From assembly GCA_002335845.1 (NCBI GenBank), contig DDCV01000044.1:1-7908 (forward strand): a DNA stretch of 7,908 nucleotides, written 5' to 3'. The notes below the pieces were generated by a model. That model saw only the letters and a program-made list of their open reading frames with translations. It made no database searches and was not told where the DNA came from. The position numbers were made by a program, and so were the translations under genes. Source of the stretch: Rickettsiales bacterium UBA1997. Lineage in GTDB: Bacteria; Pseudomonadota; Alphaproteobacteria; Rickettsiales; UBA1997. Below are positions 1-6,022 of this stretch, in pieces (position 1 is the stretch's first letter; the number at the start of each line of letters is the position of its first letter).

Positions 1-161
1 TCCTAAAAACTAATTTGATTAAACATATCATTAAAAGCTGGAATTGGTATAAGTCTAAAAAAACGACATTACTAATAAATCTATTAATAAAACAATAAAT
101 TATATTAAAGAAAATTAAAATTTGATATATGATGTCTATCTCAAATTAAATTTTTTATAAT
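1..161. other. AT-rich non-coding leader region
   Basis: No ORF or RNA gene is visible. TTGGTATAAG at 44-53 is identical to the outward-reading end of palindromic element 1 (minus strand, 5541-5550), so an element of the same class may end here and extend beyond the window. A weak promoter for the gene at 162 is conceivable (TTGATA at 122-127 with TTAAAT at 146-151), but it is not convincing. Confidence 0.35.
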
Positions 162-833
162 ATGATTGGAATCAACCGAAATAAAGCTGCAAATGAGGTT
201 CCTAGATTTATTAAAAATGCTGCATTCTTAATGCAAGAAGCTGTGATTTATGAAAGGAAAGATCCAGATATTTCTTTGGCTTTATATATGAAAGCTTTGA
301 ATAATTTTACTGAAGATTGTGAGGGTAAAGCTGATTGCTGTAATCAAATAGGTAAAGTTTTATTATCAAAAAATTTGTATAAGGAAGCTATTAAATATCT
401 AGAATATAGTTTTGAATTTAGGATAAGAAATTTGGACAATTTAGATAATTTGTCTTTATTTTCTGATATTCATAGGGATCCCGACTTAAGATCAAGGGTT
501 AGAGAGGATTCGTTTAGATTAGCCAAGGCTTATTGTGAAAATGGCAATATTTTATCTGGCTTAGAAATGTTTCATAAGTCTTGTTGTCTTGCGGATTCAA
601 AAGTTAATCCTGATTTTTACAGTAGATTATTTAAGGAGGTTAAAAAAGTGGAGGATAAAATCATAACCTATGGCGATAGAGATGGGCTTCAAAATATAAA
701 TAAACAACAGTTAATAGATAGAGTTAAAACTATTTTTAATATAATACAAAAGCCAGCAATAGCATTTTATCCAATCGGTACAGCTAAAAATCTTACAAAC
801 TTCTCACAACAAACTTTTAACACAAGATCATGA
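162..833 (+). CDS. TPR-like repeat protein of unknown function (223 aa)
   Basis: I do not recognise the family. The protein looks all-helical and soluble, with three TPR-like helical pairs at about residues 20-54, 56-89 and 115-146. The clearest is the second, with the pattern G-K-V-L-L-S-K-N-L-Y-K-E-A-I-K-Y-L. The third has L-A-K-A-Y-C-E-N-G-N. There is no signal peptide, membrane segment or catalytic motif. TPR arrays usually bind proteins, so a scaffold or chaperone-like role is possible, but this is inference. The ATG is the first start after an in-frame TAA at 147-149. It has no Shine-Dalgarno sequence and directly abuts TATAAT (156-161), so the true start could be Met24 (231) if that is a -10 box. 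The stop overlaps the next gene's ATG by 4 bp (ATGA at 830-833), implying translational coupling. The gene is very likely real; its function is unknown. Confidence 0.8.
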   Translation: MIGINRNKAANEVPRFIKNAAFLMQEAVIYERKDPDISLALYMKALNNFTEDCEGKADCCNQIGKVLLSKNLYKEAIKYLEYSFEFRIRNLDNLDNLSLFSDIHRDPDLRSRVREDSFRLAKAYCENGNILSGLEMFHKSCCLADSKVNPDFYSRLFKEVKKVEDKIITYGDRDGLQNINKQQLIDRVKTIFNIIQKPAIAFYPIGTAKNLTNFSQQTFNTRS

Positions 834-1492
834 AAGACATTAATAATAAGTCAGAAAATCTTCCCACGATTCCTGAGGAGCCAAATAGATGCTTAATATC
901 TAGACCTGAAATTACTAGTGATGGCAATGAAATATATTCGCTTTATCTTGGAAGAGGGGTGCGGTCATTAATTAAAGAAATAGAAGGCAATATTTACAAA
1001 ACAGATCTCGCGAGAAGTTTAGAATTATTCAAATCTATTAAACCAACAACAGATAAAAAAGAGTTTTTAAACATAGTAGCAAAAATCAACAATCTAAAAA
1101 TCATGGAAAGATCTATGGTAGACCCTGTAAAAGAAAAATTAGATCAAATTTTAAAAGAAGCTTCAGATGATGATGTTGAAGAGTTTTTTGCCGTAAATTT
1201 ATTAGCAGGTAATTTTTTATATAAGGCAAATCGACCATTGGATGCTAAAAATTATTTTCATGATATTGTTTCGAATAGAGACAAGGCTTTTACCAAAGAT
1301 GATGACCTTAATGAGTTTAGTGTTAAGAACCAAGTTATATTTCATGGAGCTTTAAAGATGATGTCAGAGATTGTAAAAAAGACTAGACCAGTTCCGGCAT
1401 TAAACTTAAATGTCCTAGGTCAAGCCCCTTCCTCGAGTCCCCATCCTAATAATGATTTCATTAAGTTAAGAGTAGAAGGGTTGCAGCTTTAA
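830..1492 (+). CDS. Hypothetical helical protein, coupled partner of the upstream TPR-like protein (220 aa)
   Basis: No known family is recognised. The N-terminal ~35 residues are polar and proline-containing (probably disordered). A helical middle follows, with one TPR-like unit at about residues 119-151 (A-V-N-L-L-A-G-N-F-L-Y-K-A-N-R-P-L-D-A). An acidic stretch K-D-D-D-L-N-E lies near 157-162, and the tail from about 187 is Pro/Ser-rich. No membrane segment or signal peptide is seen. The start codon lies inside the stop of the preceding gene (ATGA), so the two are almost certainly co-translated, and their similar size and helical repeats suggest partners or diverged paralogues. The gene ends 6 bp before the convergent cysteine synthase-like gene, and no convincing terminator lies between them. 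Confidence 0.8.
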   Translation: MKDINNKSENLPTIPEEPNRCLISRPEITSDGNEIYSLYLGRGVRSLIKEIEGNIYKTDLARSLELFKSIKPTTDKKEFLNIVAKINNLKIMERSMVDPVKEKLDQILKEASDDDVEEFFAVNLLAGNFLYKANRPLDAKNYFHDIVSNRDKAFTKDDDLNEFSVKNQVIFHGALKMMSEIVKKTRPVPALNLNVLGQAPSSSPHPNNDFIKLRVEGLQL

Positions 1493-1498
1493 AAGAAG

Positions 1499-2521
1499 CT
1501 ATCTTATAAACTTGTAACCCAAAATCTCAACATCAGTACTTAAAAAATCAAGTTTGACTGGCTCTTTGCGACAAAGATCGGTTGAAAAATATTTCAGAGC
1601 TGAGTCGCAAAATATTGTTGCTGCAACCTCATTTTCTGGTCTATTTTCTATGGCTTTTAAGGCGCCAATAAAATTAGCTCCCGTCGAAATACCAACGGAA
1701 AGACCACATTTATTGAGTTTTTGTGCCATAATTATGCCGTCGCCATCATCAACGCTGATAATTTTATCTAGCTTCTTGAGGTTAACAATATCGGGAATAA
1801 ATTCATCAGAAATTCCTTGAATTCGATGTTTGCCTATTTTTTTACCGCCCGTGGTTAGAGTGGGAGAGTTTGAAGGCTCCATTGGATGGCATTTGATATT
1901 TTTGTTATTTTCTTGGCAATATTTCAACATTCCCATTACCGTGCCACCAGTGCCAACTCCTGCAATAAAATGATGCAAATCAAGACCTACTGACTTTAAT
2001 TGAGCAAATATTTCTGGTGCTGTTGTTAAGGCGTGAGCGTTGGTATTTTCAGCATTAGTAAATTGTTCTGGGCAATAGACATTATCGTTTTTGGCCGCCA
2101 TTTGCCTTGATTCCTCAATGGAGCGAATAAAGCCACCTTGCTCTTTGGTGATTCTAATAACTTCGGCTCCAAGTAGTTCAATTTTGGCGTATCTTTCAGA
2201 GCTAAGCCAATCTGGCATATAAATTCTAACTTTATGACCCAAAGCCCGACCAAGTGCTGCAAAAGCAATGCCAGTATTGCCACTGGTGGCTTCAACTATC
2301 AAATCTCCTTCTTTGATTTCCTTATTTTCATAAGCTTTTCTTAAAATATGAATAGCAATGCGATCCTTGATTGAGCCACTAAAATTAAAAGCTTCATATT
2401 TGCCATAAATTTTACGAAATTTGCCACGAAATTTAAAGCTAACTTCAACCAATGGCGTACTGCCAAAAGCCGCTTCTAAATCTTTGATTTTTTGTAAATT
2501 AGGCACAATTTCTTTGGACAT
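1499..2521 (-). CDS. PLP-dependent cysteine synthase family protein (CysK/CBS fold type II)
   Basis: This is a pyridoxal-phosphate enzyme of the cysteine synthase/cystathionine beta-synthase family. Members carry out beta-replacement on O-acetylserine or a related activated serine, in the cytoplasm. The Schiff-base lysine is Lys52 in N-F-S-G-S-I-K-D-R. The substrate loop T-S-G-N-T-G is at 79-84. Q-F-T-N-A-E-N-T-N-A-H is at 153-163, and the PLP-phosphate loop G-V-G-T-G-G-T is at 188-194. The downstream I-Q-G-I-S-D-E-F-I-P and G-I-S-T-G-A blocks are also present, so the active site looks complete. At 340 residues it is slightly longer than typical CysK (~310), with a C-terminal extension. The G-S-I-K-D-R form is closer to CBS-like members than to classical CysK, so the substrate is uncertain. 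No serine acetyltransferase or sulfur-assimilation gene is nearby. The ATG at 2521 precedes the conserved core by a normal distance and has no Shine-Dalgarno sequence. Confidence 0.93.
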   Translation of the reverse strand: MSKEIVPNLQKIKDLEAAFGSTPLVEVSFKFRGKFRKIYGKYEAFNFSGSIKDRIAIHILRKAYENKEIKEGDLIVEATSGNTGIAFAALGRALGHKVRIYMPDWLSSERYAKIELLGAEVIRITKEQGGFIRSIEESRQMAAKNDNVYCPEQFTNAENTNAHALTTAPEIFAQLKSVGLDLHHFIAGVGTGGTVMGMLKYCQENNKNIKCHPMEPSNSPTLTTGGKKIGKHRIQGISDEFIPDIVNLKKLDKIISVDDGDGIIMAQKLNKCGLSVGISTGANFIGALKAIENRPENEVAATIFCDSALKYFSTDLCRKEPVKLDFLSTDVEILGYKFIR

Positions 2522-2610
2522 AGTTAAATTTTGTAAAGATTGCTATAAATATATTTTCTAACAATAAAAAATTTTAACTACAAAAAGCAAGTTATGAAAA
2601 ATTAAAAATA

Positions 2611-3003
2611 TCAGCACATCATTGTATTTGATATTTCGACATCCATGCCAATATTTTTAATTTCTGCAGTGTTAGTTATTTTTGGCGAGTTGGATGGCTT
2701 ATTGATTTTCCTGAAATCATCATTTTTTAAAATGATATCGGTAGGCGTTATGCATCTTTGACTATTGATTTGAGCATTGATCGAGTTTGAGTTGCAAAGA
2801 TCAATGCTAAAATATAAGAAATAACAATTTTGATCCTTTGGTGCAATCATAGGTCTAACTGCAGACTCTTGGCTGAGATGGTATAAAGTTTTTATTTCAT
2901 CTATCTTGCTTTTTGTTTGAAAAAACTTGTCACCATTTAGAGTATTTAAGTCAAATTCAATCGGCGTTAATTTATTGTTAGCCTCTTTAGTCTTTACCGG
3001 CAT
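2611..3003 (-). CDS. Hypothetical protein (130 aa)
   Basis: The family is not recognised. The protein is polar and Asn/Ile/Lys-rich, with four cysteines (60, 70, 84 and the C-terminal residue 130), no signal peptide and no membrane helix. A moderately hydrophobic stretch C-Y-F-L-Y-F-S-I-D-L-C at about 60-70 may form a beta strand. The gene lies 24 bp downstream of the proline/glutamine-rich protein gene on the same strand, so the two could be co-transcribed. A TATAAT on the minus strand (3027-3032), about 24 bp before the ATG, could also give it its own promoter, but no good -35 accompanies it. No Shine-Dalgarno sequence is seen. No competing ORF of similar quality covers the region. Confidence 0.6.
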   Translation of the reverse strand: MPVKTKEANNKLTPIEFDLNTLNGDKFFQTKSKIDEIKTLYHLSQESAVRPMIAPKDQNCYFLYFSIDLCNSNSINAQINSQRCITPTDIILKNDDFRKINKPSNSPKITNTAEIKNIGMDVEISNTMMC

Positions 3004-3027
3004 AAATAGTAAATAAATATGTTATTA

Positions 3028-4209
3028 TTATATGCCTCTTACGGAGCAGCAATCTCGTTGATACTCCTCATATAAGTTAACAACCTTCGGCTTTTCAACA
3101 GCATTTTTTGGAAGAAGGCGCGATGCTAGAGATTCAAAAGCTTTTTTCATAAAGTTTTTGTTATTTGATTCTGAATGTTGCTGCGATGGACTTTTTTCTC
3201 CTTCTGGAGATTCTTTCAATGTTGGCTCTTGAGGTCCAATAGATGCTGCTTGCAATGTTGACTCTTGAGTTTGATTGGTCATTGCTACATCAATTTGCCA
3301 ATTTCTTTCTCCAGCGTAGTTTTGTAAAAAGCCAGTAATAGTAATACCTTGTATATGATCTTCGCTATTTGGAGCAAGGGTTTGGTATCCAGGTGCATGT
3401 TTGTTTTTATATTGCAAGACTGGCATTGTCTCAATTACACCTTCTTGAGATCCAAGTTTTGCCACAGCCTCTTCTTGAGTCGGAATGGAATATTCTTTAC
3501 CAGTCAATATATTAAGGGCTTGCTGCATTGATTCCTGGTCGTTAATATTTAAATTACGAAACTCACCATCTTTATCAAAGTAAGTCAAAAGAGGTGGCTG
3601 TGAAGATTCTTGCGTTACATCTCTTTTAGTATAAAAACTAGTGATTGGTGGGGCAATAGGTGATGCAGGTAGTAATACTATATGTTGAGCAAGTGGAATT
3701 AAGTGTTGGGTCAGATAAAAAAAGCCCGTGGCTGGATTATGTTGAGATGCTGGATTTGGCATTTGTTGCGAGTCTCCAGTGCAATCATAAGCAGGAATAT
3801 ATCTATTTCTATAATCAAAAGCCCTCAATGTAGTAATTTCTATATTCTGTAAAGATTCAGGTCTCGTAATTATGTCTTCCGCATGCCCTCCTGAGTCATT
3901 GCTGTTCAAAGCTGACTCTGCGAAAACAGTGTTATGATTTGAGTCGTGAGCTATTCCATCGTAAGGTGGAGGGGGGCCAAATTGATTTTCTAATTCCATT
4001 TTTTGTTCAAGAAATTTTTGATATTGAATAGCAGCATATTTTTGTACGCCATCGAAGCTACTCATACCTTCCGTCATAAGTTTATGAGATTTTTCAGCAA
4101 TACTGTGTCTTTTTGCTGGACTAATATCATAAAAATTTTCTCTATCAAAAATTGAAATTACTGATTCAAGATCACTGTAATTTGTGTTATTTTGTATATC
4201 TTTTGTCAT
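3028..4209 (-). CDS. Proline/glutamine-rich hypothetical protein with PPPPY motif, possible secreted effector (~393 aa)
   Basis: No known domain is recognised. From the chosen start the protein begins M-T-K-D-I-Q-N-N. It has a helical N-terminal ~75 residues (Q-K-Y-A-A-I-Q-Y-Q-K-F-L-E-Q-K). A P-P-P-P-Y motif follows at about 79-83, then a long polar region rich in Pro, Gln, Ser and Asn. A hydrophobic/proline patch (L-I-P-L-A-Q-H-I-V-L-L-P-A-S-P-I-A-P-P-I) lies at about 170-189. The C-terminus is basic and helical (F-M-K-K-A-F-E-S-L-A-S-R-L-L-P-K). Short QE-containing units recur, including a 12-residue imperfect tandem pair. The ORF stays open to an ATG at 4263, but that start falls on the -35 of a near-perfect promoter, so 4209 is preferred; it lacks a Shine-Dalgarno sequence. 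PPxY motifs bind eukaryotic WW domains, which makes a host-directed role conceivable; this is inference. Confidence 0.75.
   Translation of the reverse strand: MTKDIQNNTNYSDLESVISIFDRENFYDISPAKRHSIAEKSHKLMTEGMSSFDGVQKYAAIQYQKFLEQKMELENQFGPPPPYDGIAHDSNHNTVFAESALNSNDSGGHAEDIITRPESLQNIEITTLRAFDYRNRYIPAYDCTGDSQQMPNPASQHNPATGFFYLTQHLIPLAQHIVLLPASPIAPPITSFYTKRDVTQESSQPPLLTYFDKDGEFRNLNINDQESMQQALNILTGKEYSIPTQEEAVAKLGSQEGVIETMPVLQYKNKHAPGYQTLAPNSEDHIQGITITGFLQNYAGERNWQIDVAMTNQTQESTLQAASIGPQEPTLKESPEGEKSPSQQHSESNNKNFMKKAFESLASRLLPKNAVEKPKVVNLYEEYQRDCCSVRGI
3217..3269 (-). repeat. Short tandem duplication inside the proline/glutamine-rich gene
   Basis: The 17-mer CAATGTTGGCTCTTGAG (3217-3233) recurs as CAATGTTGACTCTTGAG (3253-3269). 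The period is exactly 36 bp (12 codons) and the copies differ by one base. On the coding strand the copies encode Q-E-P-T-L and Q-E-S-T-L, so the frame is kept. Other QE units in the protein (T-Q-E-S-S, T-Q-E-E-A, S-Q-E-G-V) suggest growth by short in-frame duplications. Confidence 0.7.
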
Positions 4210-4234
4210 ATGTGAATAAAAAAATTTAATGTTA

Positions 4235-4263
4235 ATTATACAATAAAAATGCAATCTTATCAA
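4235..4263 (-). promoter_or_regulatory. Sigma-70-type promoter of the proline/glutamine-rich protein gene
   Basis: On the minus strand TTGATA (4258-4263) and TATAAT (4235-4240) are separated by exactly 17 bp: a perfect -10 and a 5/6 -35 at ideal spacing. Transcription would start near 4228, giving a leader of about 19 nt before the ATG at 4209. This excludes the ATG at 4263, which lies within the -35 element. Confidence 0.75.
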
Positions 4264-4395
4264 GCGTTTATTTTTGATAAGTTGTTAACAATGCCAAATA
4301 AAATAAAAATTATTTGCGGAACTAGGCTTTGCTGTGACGTTTTTAATAGATTATTTTGTGATTTTATTTTTTTGAAAATAAAAAATAGATTATAC

Positions 4396-4423
4396 AAAAA
4401 AATCACTTTAGAAGCAAGTGATT
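4396..4423 (-). terminator. Rho-independent terminator downstream of the RNA methyltransferase
   Basis: On the minus strand AATCACTT (4416-4423) and AAGTGATT (4401-4408) form a perfect 8-bp stem with a 7-nt loop. The stem runs into seven T residues (4396-4402, two of which overlap its base). It lies 17 bp past the methyltransferase stop at 4441. The stem is AT-rich, as expected in this genome, but stem, loop and T-tract are correctly placed and oriented. It also separates this gene from the promoter at 4235-4263. Confidence 0.75.
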
Positions 4424-4440
4424 GATATGAAAAAAGTTCA

Positions 4441-5523
4441 TTATTTTGTAAAAACCCCTGCAATTTCTAAATGTTTAGAGCCAATAAACTGGTCTAAAAT
4501 AGTCAATTTTTTAGTTTTAAAGCCAGAATCAAGTAAAATTTTACTATCAAAGGCAAATGTTTTGGGGTTGCAAGAAATATAGATTATATTTTTTATATTG
4601 CTTTTGACAATTTCTTTTATTTGTGGCGTGGCGCCGTTGCGTGGTGGATTTATGATTATTAGGTCGAATTTGTTTAATTCTTTATGGGTTATTGGGCTTT
4701 GGAATAAGTCACGATTTTGGGCTTGGATCTTGTGATTCAGATTATGTTTGGCGATATTATTTTTAAGGATTTTTATCATATCAAGACTGCCTTCAAAGGC
4801 CGTGATATTTTGAGCTAAATTAGAAGCGGTAAAGCTATAAGCGCCAAAACCTGTGTAGATATCGGCAATTTTGAGGTTTTTGCTTTTACTAACGCTAAAA
4901 ATTTGCTCTTTTATGATTTTGTCAATCTCTGTTAAACCTTCTTTTGTGGCTTGGATAAATATGTTGGAAGCTAGATCAAGTTGATAATTTGCGATATTAA
5001 TTTGATTAGAGCGATTTAAGATAATTGGCAAAAAATCGCCATCATTTATTTGATAAGAAATATTAATATTTTGTGTTTTAGCAAAATTAATGAGTTTTTG
5101 ACTTTGGCTAAAAGTTAGCTCTTGGGTTATTTTAAAAACTAGATCAAGGCCATTGTCAAAATTGGTGATAATGGCTTTGGTGAATAATTTGGCAGGAAGA
5201 GATTTTAAAAATTCTTCAATTTTGGTTTTAAGAGCAAGAATTTCTTTATTACAGATTAGGCATTCATCAATCTTGATAATTTTTTTTGACCTTGAGGCAA
5301 AAAAACCAAGCTTATTGTTGCAATCAATGTGAAAAGTGCTTTTGCGACGAGAATATTTATCAAGCCAAATAAAATCAACATTATCAATGATTCTGCTGTC
5401 AAAAACGCTCTGTAAATCCTTTTTAACGAGCTGCTTCTTTAATTCTTTGTAAGGCGTGCTGCCAATTTTATCATAAAAACAGCCACCACAAGATCCAAAA
5501 TGTTTACAAGAGAATTCTATCAT
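4441..5523 (-). CDS. TRAM-less class I SAM-dependent RNA (uracil-5-)methyltransferase, RlmD/TrmA family
   Basis: The family transfers a methyl group from S-adenosylmethionine to C5 of a uridine in 23S rRNA or tRNA. The N-terminus carries an iron-sulfur cysteine set, Cys6-x5-Cys12-xx-Cys15 plus Cys88 (Cys91 also near), as in RlmD/RlmC-type enzymes. Later motifs are Q191 in I-F-I-Q-A and the SAM loop A-D-I-Y-T-G-F-G-A-Y-S-F (220-231). I-N-P-P-R-N-G-A follows at 291-298, with Asn where Asp-Pro-Pro-Arg is more usual. The catalytic nucleophile Cys318 is in Y-I-S-C-N-P-K-T, and the C-terminal base Glu353 is in H-L-E-I-A-G. The protein starts just before the cluster, so the TRAM RNA-binding domain of E. 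coli RlmD is absent; at 360 aa it is shorter than that enzyme. The family is secure, but the target uridine cannot be decided from sequence. The gene begins about 20 bp from palindromic element 1 and ends at a terminator. Confidence 0.93.
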   Translation of the reverse strand: MIEFSCKHFGSCGGCFYDKIGSTPYKELKKQLVKKDLQSVFDSRIIDNVDFIWLDKYSRRKSTFHIDCNNKLGFFASRSKKIIKIDECLICNKEILALKTKIEEFLKSLPAKLFTKAIITNFDNGLDLVFKITQELTFSQSQKLINFAKTQNINISYQINDGDFLPIILNRSNQINIANYQLDLASNIFIQATKEGLTEIDKIIKEQIFSVSKSKNLKIADIYTGFGAYSFTASNLAQNITAFEGSLDMIKILKNNIAKHNLNHKIQAQNRDLFQSPITHKELNKFDLIIINPPRNGATPQIKEIVKSNIKNIIYISCNPKTFAFDSKILLDSGFKTKKLTILDQFIGSKHLEIAGVFTK

Positions 5524-5540
5524 TAATTTACTAAAGAAAT

Positions 5541-5549
5541 CTTATACCA
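5541..5549 (-). promoter_or_regulatory. Possible extended -10 promoter for the methyltransferase gene at the element end
   Basis: Reading out of element 1 on the minus strand gives TGGTATAAG, matching the extended -10 pattern TGnTATAAT except at the last base. No convincing -35 is present. Transcription would start near 5534, about 11 nt before the ATG at 5523. Most of this motif belongs to the repeat end, so the element may supply the promoter. Confidence 0.3.
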
Positions 5550-5714
5550 AAGTTCACCTTTAAAATAGGTTGGTATTTATTAAATTTTAGCTTCATCTTT
5601 TTGTTTTTAAAAGCCATAAAGCCTCAGCCCTTATGGGCATAAGGGCTTTATTTTATAACTTTTAAAATTCAAAAATATTTTGCTAAAAGTTTAATTAAAG
5701 ATGAACTTTGGTAT
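5544..5714. repeat. MITE-like palindromic element 1 (171 bp)
   Basis: The ends are inverted repeats of 20 bp with one mismatch (5544-5563 versus 5695-5714), beginning ATACCAAAGTTCA. The similarity continues inward: TTTTAGC, TTTTTG and TTTTAAAAG on the left pair with the right arm. The whole unit is therefore an imperfect long palindrome. The left arm has roughly 15 extra bases (about 5564-5580) containing TTGGTAT, an inverted copy of the terminus. The centre is GC-richer and can form a 9-bp stem (5626-5634 with 5639-5647) or alternative nested stems (5616-5623 with 5644-5651). TA flanks CC...GG at both ends, which fits a TA target as used by IS630/Tc1-mariner transposons. It encodes no protein. 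Confidence 0.75.
5626..5651 (+). other. Central hairpin of element 1, terminator-like
   Basis: AGCCCTTAT (5626-5634), loop GGGC, and ATAAGGGCT (5639-5647) form a perfect 9-bp stem followed by TTATTTTAT on the plus strand. An alternative stem ATAAAGCC/GGCTTTAT (5616-5623/5644-5651) encloses GCCC-TTAT-GGGC. It resembles an intrinsic terminator, but no plus-strand gene ends just upstream, so it is more simply the tip of the palindrome. Confidence 0.5.
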
Positions 5715-5715
5715 T

Positions 5716-5837
5716 ATTGTGCAAAAGTCTTTATCTATATATTAACTCGTGCCTAAAATTATGTTAATTTATAACTTCATAAATTTACTATGACTTTTTA
5801 AAGCAAATCTAAAAGAAAATTTATATTGTTAAAATTA
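5716..5837. other. AT-rich spacer between the two palindromic elements
   Basis: About 120 bp with no ORF, RNA fold or convincing promoter. With the two elements it makes up the ~500-bp gap (5524-6022) that has no supportable gene. Confidence 0.6.
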
Positions 5838-5995
5838 ATACCAAGTTGCAATCTATAGTTTATTTTTATCTTCATCTTTTTCCTTTTGTTATTTTATTTT
5901 TAATTTTGAAATAGCCAGCTATGTCGGCAATTAAAAATAAAATCCAAAAGAAAAAATATTTTGATAAAACTAAGCTATAGATTGCAACTTGGTAT
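5838..5995. repeat. MITE-like palindromic element 2 (158 bp, near-complete inverted repeat)
   Basis: The terminal inverted repeats are a perfect 21 bp (5838-5858 with 5975-5995), beginning ATACCAAGTTGCAATC. The rest of the arms also pair with few mismatches: CTTTTG followed by ATTTTATTTTTAATT occurs in both arms, in opposite orientation. The tip ATAGC-CA-GCTAT (5911-5922) has its centre at 5916.5, exactly the midpoint of the element. The whole unit could therefore fold into one long hairpin. It shares the ATACCAA terminus, length class and the left-arm string CTTCATCTTTTT (5870-5881; 5591-5602 in element 1) with its neighbour. The two look like members of one family, and no coding capacity is seen. 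Confidence 0.82.
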
Positions 5996-6022
5996 AACAT
6001 AGTTTGTGAACGGGTTAATATT

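Noticed and set aside
1485..1500. Hairpin AGCTT/AAGCT between the convergent genes
   Set aside because: Only 5 bp, within coding ends and without a T-tract; not a credible terminator.
1554..1820. Plus-strand ORF antisense to the cysteine synthase-like gene, and similar shadows at 2026-2295 and 3349-3531
   Set aside because: They lie wholly within well-supported genes in other frames and show no independent start signals or recognisable domains.
2522..2579. Inverted arms AGTTAAA...TTTAACT upstream of the cysteine synthase-like gene
   Set aside because: Short A/T-rich arms separated by about 40 bp, with no known operator resemblance.
4345..4393. 10-bp direct repeat AATAGATTAT (4345-4354 and 4384-4393)
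   Set aside because: Short, A/T-rich and without inverted ends or other element structure; likely chance.
4260..4463. 67-aa minus-strand ORF overlapping the end of the methyltransferase gene
   Set aside because: It begins inside the methyltransferase, contains the terminator hairpin and ends on the next gene's promoter; its composition is that of AT-rich spacer (F, I, L, K, N).
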